Positions 31,532 to 38,388 are shown, counted from the first letter of the stretch. The stretch: DNA of 38,388 bases from Desulfobacteraceae bacterium CG2_30_51_40 (GCA_001874005.1 MNYJ01000207.1:1-38388), one strand, 5' to 3'. The notes: generated from the sequence alone by a model not told the origin. Translations and numbers: made by a program.

Positions 31532-32677
31532 ATGAAAATCCTTGTAAACGCCATACCTCTTAAAGGTCTTCTGACCGGCATCTCCCGCTACGTGCGGCAG
31601 CTTTATACTGAGCTGGAGAAGTTGCCCGGAGTCAGTGTCTCCTACTTTGACGGCCTGCGGGTAACGGACAGAATGCCGGAGCAGGCAGATTCAATGACAT
31701 GGGCCATTAGCAGAAAGGCAGTTTGGCGCCTGCCCGATTCTGTTGTCTTTGCGGCAAGGTGCATTCATCAGCTCCTTTTTGAGGCAAATCTGCGGCGTCT
31801 CTGCGGCCGGGGATCATTCGATCTTTATCACGAAACCACTTTTTTCCCTGCAGCCCTTTATTCCATCCCGCAGATTCTCACCATATATGATCTCTCCCTG
31901 CTCAAGTATGCCTCCTCACATCCGAGGGAGCGAATATGGTTCTATAACTTCTTCCGAAAAAGGCGCATGCCGTTTGCTTCCCGCATCTTGACGATCTCAG
32001 ATTTCATTAAGGGAGAGATCAACTCCAGCCTCGGTATCAGCCCTGAGTTTGTTGACACGGTACATCTGGCCCCCGCGCCTTTGTTTTCCAAAAGGAATAC
32101 GGGCGAGGTGAATGCCGCCTTGAGGCGGCTAGCACTTCCGCAGGAGTTTCTTCTTTTCGTCGGTTCGCTCGAACCCCGCAAGAACCTTCCCAAACTGATT
32201 GAAGCCATGAAGATTGCAAGATCGAACATTCCCCTCGTCCTTGCGGGATGGGAAGGATGGGGCGACAAGGAATGGCTCCAAACACTAAAGGGATCGCCCT
32301 TGAGAGATAGAATCTTCATTACAGGCCACGTGAGCGAAGAAGATCTGGCCTTTCTTTACAGCGCTGCAAAGGCCCTTGTCTATCCAAGCCTCTATGAAGG
32401 CTTCGGCCTTCCGGTTCTGGAGGCTATGGCGTGCGGCTGCCCTGTGATCTGCTCGAAAGTAGCAAGCCTCCCTGAAGTGGCTGGCGATGCGGCACTATTT
32501 ATTGATCCCGCCGATGCAGAGGGGTTGGCCCAGAAGATTGAACTTATCGTTAATGATCAAGAAGTCCGCAAGAAATATGAAATCCTGGGTAAAGCCAGGG
32601 CTAATTACTTTAGCTGGAAAAAGAATGCCGAAAATACCTTTGAGGTATTCATGAAGGCTACGCAGAATCGGAAATAA
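31532..32677 (+). CDS. GT4-family glycosyltransferase
   Basis: The 381-residue protein has the GT-B layout. The N-terminal Rossmann domain begins [21 protein letters not shown]. The C-terminal nucleotide-binding domain has [18 protein letters not shown] (about 207-224), [21 protein letters not shown] with the E-x7-E motif (about 288-307), and [12 protein letters not shown]. Such retaining enzymes transfer a sugar from a nucleotide sugar to a cell-surface glycan. It is first in a cluster with a flippase and another GT4 enzyme; donor and acceptor cannot be inferred. The ribosome binding site is weak. Confidence 0.9.
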   Translation: MKILVNAIPLKGLLTGISRYVRQLYTELEKLPGVSVSYFDGLRVTDRMPEQADSMTWAISRKAVWRLPDSVVFAARCIHQLLFEANLRRLCGRGSFDLYHETTFFPAALYSIPQILTIYDLSLLKYASSHPRERIWFYNFFRKRRMPFASRILTISDFIKGEINSSLGISPEFVDTVHLAPAPLFSKRNTGEVNAALRRLALPQEFLLFVGSLEPRKNLPKLIEAMKIARSNIPLVLAGWEGWGDKEWLQTLKGSPLRDRIFITGHVSEEDLAFLYSAAKALVYPSLYEGFGLPVLEAMACGCPVICSKVASLPEVAGDAALFIDPADAEGLAQKIELIVNDQEVRKKYEILGKARANYFSWKKNAENTFEVFMKATQNRK

Positions 32678-32688
32678 ATGGGGCAGTT

Positions 32689-33921
32689 TTGAAAATTCAA
32701 GATACTGACCTTGCCGCATGGCGGCAACTTCCCCTCCAGTGGGTTGCAACAATATACGTAGCTGCCGTCTCAACAGGGATATTTTTTTTCCTCGGGAGGT
32801 TTCTGGGGCCTGAGCAGTTCGGATTGTTTAATTATGCGCTATCTGTGATAGCCCTGATAACCCTTTTCCTTGACGGCGGTTTCCACATACTCATATTCCG
32901 CGAGCGCATAGGAAGCAAGGAAGCCGGCGATGTTATCGGCAGGGCCATTGGTCATCTTTGCGCCGTTACCTTAATAGCATTAATAGCTGTTTCCCTTTTC
33001 GTCAGTGAGACTATCTGGCTCTGGTGGGGGGCTGTGGTCTATGCCTCTTTCAACTCCCTAGCAATATTTTATGCTTCAGATCTAAAGGCCAGAGGCCATT
33101 TCGACCATGAGGCATTTTGGCAGATTGCATGGCGCAGTGTGACAGCCATCGCAGTTATAGCCGCGGTTATGTTCAGAGCTACGCCCACTGCCGCTTTTTG
33201 GGCATTGGCCTGCGGTCTGCTGATCGTGCTCCTGTCCAGAGCAAATTGGCTTAATCTTAACAGGCCCCGTTTCCGATTTTCCCCCTCACTTTACAAGCCA
33301 GTGCTGGCCCTGATCATTGTTGATGCTGCAACCACCATATATTTTCGGATAGACATGATTCTATTGGAGAGGATGGGAACTTCCCTAGGGATGGTTGGTC
33401 TGTATGCAGCAGCTTACAAGGTCATTGAGGGATTCAGTTTACTCATTTCGCCTCCTGCACAGATATTCTTCAGAAAGATCCGTATAAAATGGTCCTCCGG
33501 AGAGGAGATTCTTGCGATGACCCTAAAGTTTTCACTCCTTATGATGGGTTTAGCAGCCATTATTGGAGGCTTCTTAAGCCTAGCGGGGGAGCCGATTCTT
33601 GTCTTTATCCTGGGTGAACGCTATGCCGGGGTCGGCGCAGTCCTGCCTTGGCTGATGATCGCCCTTTTATTCATTTTTCCCAACGCCATACTCACACACG
33701 CATGCCTGGCTCTTGACCTTGAATGGTGGTATGCCGCTAGTGCCGTGATCACTGCATCTGTCAATATAGTTTTGAACCTGGCGCTCATACCCCATTACAA
33801 CATCATTGGGGCTGCGTGGGCTACCATTGCGGCCGAGGCGATCCTTTCTTTATCGCTTCTCTGGAGTCTTTTTCGAAACAAAAAGGGAATCCATGCGGCA
33901 CAGCCTGGCGCTTGTTCATGA
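32689..33921 (+). CDS. Polysaccharide biosynthesis flippase (MOP/Wzx-like)
   Basis: The 410-residue protein has about twelve membrane segments, arginines in cytoplasmic loops, and the usual early motif FFLGRFLGPEQFGLFNYALS (about 30-49). It fits the MOP superfamily of lipid-linked oligosaccharide flippases. The start is TTG at 32689; the frame holds no convincing later start. It lies 11 bases after the first glycosyltransferase and overlaps the second by 29 bases, so the three are one operon. It would move the glycan made by its neighbours across the inner membrane. Confidence 0.87.
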   Translation: MKIQDTDLAAWRQLPLQWVATIYVAAVSTGIFFFLGRFLGPEQFGLFNYALSVIALITLFLDGGFHILIFRERIGSKEAGDVIGRAIGHLCAVTLIALIAVSLFVSETIWLWWGAVVYASFNSLAIFYASDLKARGHFDHEAFWQIAWRSVTAIAVIAAVMFRATPTAAFWALACGLLIVLLSRANWLNLNRPRFRFSPSLYKPVLALIIVDAATTIYFRIDMILLERMGTSLGMVGLYAAAYKVIEGFSLLISPPAQIFFRKIRIKWSSGEEILAMTLKFSLLMMGLAAIIGGFLSLAGEPILVFILGERYAGVGAVLPWLMIALLFIFPNAILTHACLALDLEWWYAASAVITASVNIVLNLALIPHYNIIGAAWATIAAEAILSLSLLWSLFRNKKGIHAAQPGACS

Positions 33922-34981
33922 CTTCTTCTCGGTAAAAGACGGCGGGGGGCGCCTCTGCCTGCTCCTTGCGCGTGCTTTTAAAGCAGACGTTGTACATGGC
34001 TTCAAGACAAAGGACACATACGATCCTGAAGCCTTTGCCGGCATTCATACATTCGACCTGAATGCAGCCACCAAAATCCCCGGATTCAAAACAGCAAAGC
34101 TTATAAGGGCATTTTCCCGGAAGACAGGCTTCTTGCGGGCTTATGACACAGTCATTTACAGCGGAGAACTTGCTCCCTTTGCCGTGCAAAATCATCCTGA
34201 AGGAAGGAATATTTTTTACTGCCACTCCCCTTCCCGCCTGGCCTATGACCAGGGAGACTTCCATCTCGAGCAGGCGGCCTTCATTGTTCGGCCTGCCATG
34301 AGGACAATTGTCGCACATTTGCAAAAAGCCTACCCTGAGCTGGTTTCTGCGATGGACGCAATCATCGCAAACTCCGAGAACGTCAGACGCCGAATCCAAT
34401 TGTACTGGGGAAAGGATTCGACAGTAATATACCCCCCATGTGACACGAAAAGGTTCAGGTGGCGGGATCACGAGGGATACTATCTTTCACCGGCTAGACT
34501 TGAGCCCCTTAAGCGGGTTGATTTGATCGTAAAGGCATTTCTTAAGATGCCGGATAAACGCCTCATTGTCGTATCAGGAGGAAGCTTGTTCGATTCGCTC
34601 AGGAAGACTGTTAAGGGCGCATCGAACATCGTCTTTACCGGCTGGGTTGATGATAGCCGCATGGAGGAGCTTATCGGCGGTGCGATTGCAACAATTTACA
34701 TTCCAATGCAAGAAGATTTCGGAATGTCTCCTGTGGAATCAATGGCTGCAGGAAAGCCTGTGGTTGGAGTTTCCGAAGGAGGCCTCCTTGAAACAGTGGT
34801 TCATCGGGAGACCGGCATACTGCTTCCTCCCAACCCCTCCGCTGAAGATATTATTGATGCGGTTCAATATCTTGACGCAAGAAAGGCAGCGGAGATGCGG
34901 GATTTGTGCGAGCAAAGGGCCAAGCGATTTGACAAGGAGGTATTTCTGCGGGAAATGGGGAAACTCCTTCAAGTCCGCTAA
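33893..34981 (+). CDS. GT4-family glycosyltransferase
   Basis: The 362-residue GT-B protein starts MRHSLALVHDFFSVKDGGGR, has the middle hinge IIANSENVRRRIQLYWGKDSTVIYPPCD, then the donor site YYLSPARLEPLKRVDLIVKAF, and the C-terminal E-x7-E-containing EDFGMSPVESMAAGKPVVGV. This resembles mannosyltransferases of surface polysaccharide clusters. The ATG at 33893 has AAAGGG upstream and lies inside the end of the flippase gene in another frame; the longer frame from 33806 was rejected. Repeat A5 follows. Confidence 0.88.
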   Translation: MRHSLALVHDFFSVKDGGGRLCLLLARAFKADVVHGFKTKDTYDPEAFAGIHTFDLNAATKIPGFKTAKLIRAFSRKTGFLRAYDTVIYSGELAPFAVQNHPEGRNIFYCHSPSRLAYDQGDFHLEQAAFIVRPAMRTIVAHLQKAYPELVSAMDAIIANSENVRRRIQLYWGKDSTVIYPPCDTKRFRWRDHEGYYLSPARLEPLKRVDLIVKAFLKMPDKRLIVVSGGSLFDSLRKTVKGASNIVFTGWVDDSRMEELIGGAIATIYIPMQEDFGMSPVESMAAGKPVVGVSEGGLLETVVHRETGILLPPNPSAEDIIDAVQYLDARKAAEMRDLCEQRAKRFDKEVFLREMGKLLQVR

Positions 34982-35057
34982 AAGAGAAGGCCTCCTGGAA
35001 CTCAAAAAGATCGAAATTGAAAGGGAATGCTTCAAGTGAATAGACGCCATTTATATG

Positions 35058-35115
35058 TATCATTTCAATAAATCGGAGGGATGGCTTTGCGCAGATCAGG
35101 ACATGCAGACCAATA
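35058..35115 (-). repeat. Dispersed repeat family A, copy A5 (core only)
   Basis: 'gtatcatttcaataaatcgg', 'gatggctttgcgcagatc' and 'aggacatgcagaccaa' match the inverse of A3 and A4. It has no REP-like hairpin. It ends ten bases before the -35 element of the mazEF promoter. Confidence 0.82.
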
Positions 35116-35124
35116 TCTTTATTC

Positions 35125-35166
35125 TTGACCGGTCAAAATCGAATGTTTAAACTAAGTCTAAACATT
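35125..35166 (+). promoter_or_regulatory. mazEF promoter with two palindromic operators
   Basis: TTGACC (35125), a 17-base spacer and TAAACT (35148) form a sigma-70 promoter. The -35 is inside the perfect 12-base palindrome TTGACCGGTCAA (35125-35136), and the -10 is inside an inverted repeat AATGTTTA...TAAACATT (35142-35166, nine-base centre). MazE-type antitoxins repress their own promoters through such sites, so autoregulation is likely. Confidence 0.7.
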
Positions 35167-35192
35167 AAACAGGTATTGGGAGGTGGGTTACT

Positions 35193-35444
35193 ATGACCGA
35201 AGCCGTCTTGGATATCAAGAAGTGGGGAAACAATTTGGGTGTTCGCTTGCCTGCGGGGGTGGCTCGCGCAGCGCATTTACATGTGGATCAACGTGTGCGC
35301 ATCTCGGTGGAAGACAGAACCATCGTGATCAGGCCTGTAGAGGACGCTGAACTGACATTGGATCAACGTCTGGCTCGCTTTGACCCGGCTCGGCATGGAG
35401 GCGAAGTAACGGGGGGTCAGGCTGTTGGGGCTGAACTGTGGTAA
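35193..35444 (+). CDS. mazE: MazE-like antitoxin (AbrB/SpoVT fold)
   Basis: The 83-residue protein begins VLDIKKWGNNLGVRLPAGVARAAHL, the swapped-hairpin DNA-binding fold of MazE, and continues VRISVEDRTIVIRPVED. The C-terminal tail (TLDQRLARFDPARHGGEV) would bind the toxin. GGGAGG lies about ten bases before the ATG. The stop overlaps the GTG start of mazF. Confidence 0.9.
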   Translation: MTEAVLDIKKWGNNLGVRLPAGVARAAHLHVDQRVRISVEDRTIVIRPVEDAELTLDQRLARFDPARHGGEVTGGQAVGAELW

Positions 35445-35836
35445 CGATAAACAAAAGAGCGAAGACCGACCGGCCGTGGGTGCCGGAGCGACAGGATATC
35501 ATCTGGATAGATTGCAATCCTCAGGCAGGGCAGGAAATGCGCGATCTAAACCCATTTCTGGTGCTTTCTCCGGCCAATTTCAACCACAAGACATCTTTTG
35601 TCATCGGCCTGCCCATGACTACGGCAGAATACAATGCCGACAACCCATTTGCCGTTGCCATCGGGCAGGCCAGAGGTCGAAGCAAGGCAGGAAAAATGAG
35701 TTATGTACTCTGCCACCAGCCAAAATCATTCGACTGGCGTGTACGCCGTGCGAAGGCGCATCCGCTCAAGCGGTTGCCTGATGTGCCCTTCGCTAACGTA
35801 TGCAGGCGACTGAATCAGATAATCCAGTTGGGGTAA
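35438..35836 (+). CDS. mazF: MazF/PemK-like endoribonuclease toxin
   Basis: The 132-residue protein has the family N terminus PERQDIIWIDCNPQAGQEMRDLNPFLVLSP with the basic/acidic catalytic region, then VIGLPMTTA and a C-terminal basic helix. MazF toxins cleave mRNA at short sequences. The start is GTG at 35438, overlapping mazE by seven bases, as is common for such pairs. The NNNPF-type loop varies from E. coli MazF, so the cut site cannot be predicted. Confidence 0.9.
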   Translation: MVTINKRAKTDRPWVPERQDIIWIDCNPQAGQEMRDLNPFLVLSPANFNHKTSFVIGLPMTTAEYNADNPFAVAIGQARGRSKAGKMSYVLCHQPKSFDWRVRRAKAHPLKRLPDVPFANVCRRLNQIIQLG

Positions 35837-35922
35837 GGTGCGGAGCTATCTTAACATGGTTCTGGTCGAAGCACGGGACCGAAGATTACAATTTTTTCGG
35901 ATAGTTGAATAAAATGTCATTT

Positions 35923-35954
35923 AACTTGTTATGTTGAGTTCAACATAACAAGTT
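35923..35954. promoter_or_regulatory. 32-base near-perfect palindrome
   Basis: AACTTGTTATGTTGA and TCAACATAACAAGTT are exact reverse complements with GT between them. This is much longer than a typical operator. There is no T tract next to it, so it is not a standard terminator on the plus strand. It lies between mazF and the DUF4258-like gene, and the latter's reading frame runs into its right arm. Confidence 0.7.
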
Positions 35955-35975
35955 TACCCGTACTTCGAAGAGAGG

Positions 35976-36179
35976 GTGCTGAAGAAAAGGGCTTATCTCA
36001 AGAAGGAGTGGTGCGTCCGAGTTGTTGAGGATCCTTTGAAGGTTGAACCGCAAGAACACAACCGTTTCCGGTTTTGGGGCGTGGTTCCAGTCCTGGAAGG
36101 TCGGATTCTGAGGGTGATCACCTTAGAGGACAAGCAGACCATTCATAATGCCTTCCCGGACAGGAGGTTTAAGCGATGA
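35976..36179 (+). CDS. DUF4258-like small protein (possible toxin of a TA pair)
   Basis: The 67-residue product reads KKRAYLKKEWCVRVVEDPLKVE, RFRFWGVVPVLEGRILRVITLED and ends NAFPDRRFKR, matching the DUF4258-like family by pattern. The GTG at 35976 is the first start. The family-like reading continues upstream as PYFEERV to about 35950 before a TAA in the palindrome, so the 5' end may be truncated or an unusual start used. Paired by ATGA with a DUF2283 protein; such pairs are thought to be toxin-antitoxin systems, which is not proven. Confidence 0.65.
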   Translation: MLKKRAYLKKEWCVRVVEDPLKVEPQEHNRFRFWGVVPVLEGRILRVITLEDKQTIHNAFPDRRFKR

Positions 36180-36394
36180 AAATGAATTATTGCCCAGAGA
36201 CAGATTCGCTTTACATAGACCTTTCGGAGAAAACGAGTGCAGAGAGCATGGAGATATCCGAGGGTGTGGTGGTGGATTATGACGGTGAGGGGAATCTGGT
36301 CGGGATTGATATTGACAATGCAAGCAGGAAAGTGAGGCTTTCAGAACTAACCATAAGCCGATTGCCTTGCCTGGTGGAAGCAGTAGCTACATGA
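36176..36394 (+). CDS. DUF2283 protein (possible antitoxin)
   Basis: The 72-residue protein has the family signature YCPETDSLYIDLSE, ISEGVVVDYDGEGNLVGIDIDNAS. DUF2283 proteins are small beta-rich proteins often next to DUF4258-like genes. The start overlaps the upstream stop as ATGA, so the two are translationally coupled. Function is unproven. Confidence 0.8.
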   Translation: MKMNYCPETDSLYIDLSEKTSAESMEISEGVVVDYDGEGNLVGIDIDNASRKVRLSELTISRLPCLVEAVAT

Positions 36395-36879
36395 CGAGTA
36401 TCGTAGCAGATTTTCAGAGATTTATAAATGCTGAAATGCCGAGATGCGGAAATGCGGTCCGCACCCGAGAGGAATAGCCGAAACAAAGAGTTCGTTATGG
36501 GCGAGAACCTGGAGGGTCTGCCGGTGTCGAAAGGGCGTGGCATGTATGAAGAGAAACGCTATGGAACCTGGGAGACCCTGGTTGTTCCTGATAGAAAGGG
36601 GGAATACCCGTTTTCCTGGGTAAACGAGAGGTGAAAGAGGAGAGAACCTGCGTTAAGCGAATTCCCGGCATTGAATGGAACGTCCCGCTGTTCAATGAGT
36701 CTGCCGAAATGGCAGAGATACAAACACAAGTATAAGGGCGGCTCAGGGGAAATATCAGGTAAGCCTGACCGAATAAAAAGGAGGCAAGCTGATGACATTC
36801 AGGGAGTCATACTCACTCATAGTACTCAGAGACCGGTAGGGCCGATCACAAGGGGGAAGGGGTGAGCAGGATTATGTAG

Positions 36880-36960
36880 TCTGCAATTGTAGAGGCTGAC
36901 ATCAGAGGTTTTTTCGACGCAATTGATCACACGCTGTTGATTGAGATCACGAACTTCTGA
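36880..36960 (+). pseudogene. Group II intron reverse transcriptase fragment
   Basis: The frame reads SAIVEADIRGFFDAIDH followed by TLLIEITNF and a stop. ADIRGFFDAIDH is the RT motif of intron-encoded proteins that carries the first catalytic aspartate. A TAG lies immediately upstream and a TGA after 26 codons. About 90 percent of the expected protein, including YADD, is absent. Confidence 0.75.
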
Positions 36961-37059
36961 AATACTTTCGGATAGAAAAGCCACGAATAACGGAAAAGAA
37001 TCTGCCGAAACAACTGAAAATGGCCTTTTGAGAGCGTAGGCACCCAAGCGAATAATCCT

Positions 37060-37139
37060 GAGGAACCCGGTGCGGTAATTCCGCACGCCGGGGTCTGTGA
37101 GGGGACAGTCGGGTAACTGGCTGTTCTACCTCGATCCCC
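37060..37139 (+). ncRNA. Group II intron domain V/VI remnant
   Basis: CCCGG-TGCGG-loop TAATT-CCGCA-CG-CCGGG has the domain V shape: two five-pair stems separated by a CG bulge on the 3' side. The expected AGC triad in the lower left strand is disturbed (GAGGAAC in place of GAGC). A second stem with GGGG...CCCC ends and an unpaired A in 'ttctacc' fits domain VI. The RNA is probably unable to splice. Confidence 0.6.
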
Positions 37140-37142
37140 TAT

Positions 37143-37286
37143 TACAACACAGCAATAGAATTGAAGAACAGCGGAAAAAAAATAGCGGAATACTTGCATC
37201 TGAGTGAAAAAAATGTAAACAGGTGTATAGATCGGGGGAAGAAACTCCTTGACAACGATTTAAAATCACTGGAGTATATCCAATAA
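37143..37286 (+). pseudogene. C-terminal tail of an IS200-like (Y1/RAYT) transposase
   Basis: In frame from the intron end, 47 codons read YNTAIELKNSGKKIAEYL, then HLSEKNVNRCIDRGKKLL and DNDLKSLEYIQ before TAA. The SGKKIAEYL...SEKNVNRCIDRGKKL pattern resembles the C-terminal helix-turn-helix of Y1-type transposases related to RAYT proteins. The catalytic part is not in the window. A sigma-4-like or other HTH is possible. Confidence 0.4.
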
Positions 37287-37300
37287 AGTCATAAGGTAAC

Positions 37301-37315
37301 AACGTCCCCCATTAC
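37301..37315 (+). repeat. Direct repeat D, left copy
   Basis: AACGTCCCCCATTAC, identical to the copy at 37698-37712. The two flank the DUF1640 gene at a distance of about 400 bases. Confidence 0.7.
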
Positions 37316-37334
37316 GTCCCTAGGAGGTGAAGGT

Positions 37335-37586
37335 ATGGCAAGTATCACATTTGACACCCTTGCCTATGCGAAAAGATTGAGGGAAGGCGGATTTACTGAA
37401 CAGCAGGCGGAGGCTCATACGCAGGCACAGAAACAGGTGCTTTCAGAGGTCTTGGATACAACGCTTGCGACCAAAGATGATATCAATCGGCTTGAGAAAC
37501 AGATAGCGGTTCTTAAATGGATGATGGGCGTCATGCTTGCCGGTGTAATATCCCTTGTGCTGAAGGCATTCTTTATAACTTCATAA
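37335..37586 (+). CDS. DUF1640-type coiled-coil membrane protein
   Basis: The 83-residue protein has the family N terminus ITFDTLAYAKRLREGGFTEQQAEAHTQA, a coiled coil (TKDDINRLEKQIAVLKW) and a single C-terminal membrane anchor (MMGVMLAGVISLVLKAFFI). Bacterial DUF1640 proteins are frequent in accessory regions; their role is unknown. AGGAGG lies about eight bases before the ATG. It is flanked by two copies of a 15-base direct repeat. Confidence 0.85.
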   Translation: MASITFDTLAYAKRLREGGFTEQQAEAHTQAQKQVLSEVLDTTLATKDDINRLEKQIAVLKWMMGVMLAGVISLVLKAFFITS

Positions 37587-37697
37587 TGTAGGATGTGCCT
37601 CATTTCGCACCTGGCTGACTGGGTCTTGGAAATGAGAAAGTTATGATTTAATGTACGTCCCGCAGAATCATATCCTGGAGAAACGCAGTTGGATAGC

Positions 37698-37712
37698 AAC
37701 GTCCCCCATTAC
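37698..37712 (+). repeat. Direct repeat D, right copy
   Basis: AACGTCCCCCATTAC as at 37301-37315. It might mark a small mobile or duplicated unit carrying the DUF1640 gene. The 100 bases to either side contain no other recognised feature. Confidence 0.7.
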
Positions 37713-37787
37713 AGGGCCTAAAAATCCAGTAAAGTAACAAATGTACCAACATCCGCCTATCTCAGAGCTCTATCAGGAAGGGGCAGT

Positions 37788-38129
37788 TTGAGGACAATAA
37801 AGAAACTTAGTTTTCTAACAGCGTCCAGCTTTACACGGATTATTGGAACACGGCATGGTGAGAAGCTTTATGAGACTCTTCTCAACCGGGAGGAAATGGC
37901 AAAAGCGGAGGATTTAGGGGACTATTACCGGGTGCCGGCGGATTGTCGGGATTTGAATTATTCGTGTTATTTTTCGGAAGGGGCTGAGGAGTTCTCTGTG
38001 GCGGAGGAGTATAATTCGCACAATACGGAGAGGCTGGATGTGGATGGGATGTGTGAGATGTTGATGAAGTTGGAGATTGTTAGAAAAGCGATTCACCGCA
38101 AAGGACACAAAGAGCACGAAGGGTATTAG
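37788..38129 (+). pseudogene. C-terminal fragment of FnlA/WbjB-type UDP-GlcNAc dehydratase
   Basis: From about residue 17 the translation reads IIGTRHGEKLYETLLNRE, EMAKAEDLGDYYRVPADCRD and EYNSHNTERLDVDGM, which is the C-terminal part of UDP-N-acetylglucosamine 4,6-dehydratase/5-epimerase enzymes (FnlA/WbjB/CapE). The N-terminal Rossmann domain with the GxxGxxG motif and the catalytic Tyr-Lys are absent. The last residues (HRKGHKEHEGY) look like unrelated repeat sequence read in frame. The intact gene probably served a glycan pathway. Confidence 0.8.
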
Positions 38130-38132
38130 CCG

Positions 38133-38168
38133 CCCCGGTTAAATGGATGAAAAAGAGATTTAACGGGG
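38133..38168. repeat. Inverted repeat near the right edge
   Basis: CCCCGGTTAAAT and ATTTAACGGGG pair with one bulged base around a 13-base loop. No T tract follows. A 20-codon frame (38147-38209, MKKRFNGVNKKAQ...) reads through its right arm and may be a gene tail. Its role is unknown. Confidence 0.4.
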
Positions 38169-38313
38169 TAAACAAAAAGGCGCAAGAATTGGTGAAAGAA
38201 AAATTGTAACCGTTCACGGGCAATCGTAGCTCCAATTTAAAATTGTCCGCCTCGCCGTAATTTTTCTTCGAAAAAGATTGCGTTCCGGTTCCTGATGATT
38301 TATAGTCTCAGGA

Positions 38314-38388
38314 ATGGAATCGATCATAACATACAGGAGGCGGTCAGTCACCCCGGAAGATGTCGAGATCGTCAGGCGTATTATTGAG
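38314..38388 (+). CDS. Start of a probable DUF4338 (DruA-like) gene, cut by the window end
   Basis: The first 25 codons read MESIITYRRRSVTPEDVEI then VRRIIE. A short N-terminal strand followed by YRRRSVTPEDVEIVRRIIE resembles the beginning of DUF4338 proteins, which include the Druantia defence protein DruA and many transposon-linked proteins. Only the N terminus is visible and there is no clear ribosome binding site, so both the family and the start are tentative. Confidence 0.45.
   Translation, partial: MESIITYRRRSVTPEDVEIVRRIIE

Larger units (their letters stand above)
36470..37142 (+). mobile_element. Degenerate group II intron (bacterial retroelement)
   Basis: The left half has phrases common in bacterial group II introns (for example 'tatggaacctgggagaccc' at 36560-36580). 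A reverse transcriptase scrap (36880-36960) follows, and the right end has domain V and VI-like hairpins (37060-37139). Most of the RT/maturase gene is missing, so it is dead. The left boundary near 36470 is a guess, since no clean GTGYG start was found. The right boundary is set at the end of the domain VI-like stem plus three bases. Confidence 0.6.

Noticed and set aside
36428-36865. Short plus-strand frames between DUF2283 and the RT scrap
   Set aside because: They lie in the left half of the group II intron remnant, and their translations show no protein family; the sequence fits intron RNA better.

Overview
The window looks like a chromosomal segment of an anaerobic, Gram-negative bacterium of the Desulfobacterota (former Deltaproteobacteria). 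This rests on an LptG-type LPS export permease, an EF-P/EpmA pair, a PxxKW cysteine-rich protein (a family I associate with this phylum), a periplasm-directed AMMECR1/radical SAM pair, and the gene orders tmk-holB-ricT-metG-xth and xseA-xseB-ispA-dxs-tlyA. I saw no rRNA, tRNA or CRISPR array.

Positions 1-29,700 are mainly housekeeping. In order they hold: two small coupled minus-strand ORFs; lptG; efp-epmA (elongation factor P and its lysylating enzyme); a zinc-finger/J-domain protein convergent with rarA; dnaE convergent with an acyl-CoA ligase; a minus-strand set made of a radical SAM enzyme, a membrane spermidine-synthase-like protein and an exported AMMECR1 protein; nth convergent with the xth-metG-ricT-holB-tmk operon; a DksA/TraR-type regulator with xseA; and xseB-ispA-dxs-tlyA (nuclease small subunit, isoprenoid precursor synthesis, TlyA methyltransferase). 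Genes within these operons often overlap by a few bases, and several use TTG or GTG starts.

Positions 29,700-38,388 are accessory. They hold a PxxKW gene with a near-consensus promoter, a Phd/PIN toxin-antitoxin pair followed by a coupled 35-codon ORF, a three-gene glycan cluster (two GT4-type glycosyltransferases around a flippase), a MazEF pair with palindromes over its promoter, a DUF4258-like/DUF2283 pair, a decayed group II intron joined to what looks like the tail of an IS200-like (Y1) transposase, a DUF1640 gene between short direct repeats, the C-terminal stub of an FnlA/WbjB-type sugar nucleotide dehydratase, and at the edge the start of a probable DUF4338 gene.

Most intergenic gaps are filled by three dispersed repeat families. 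Family A has five copies; the fuller ones carry a REP-like hairpin next to GTAG. Family B is built around a C-rich/G-rich hairpin and has two full copies, a tandem pair of shortened copies and a stub. Family C is a 142-bp MITE with TA flanks and terminal inverted repeats; it has two nearly identical copies and one 41-bp end fragment. One MITE copy can be read as an insertion between a family B stub and a family A copy, which gives a relative order of events. The least-explained gene set is the exported AMMECR1 / spermidine-synthase-like / radical SAM group, which lacks its usual Memo partner here.
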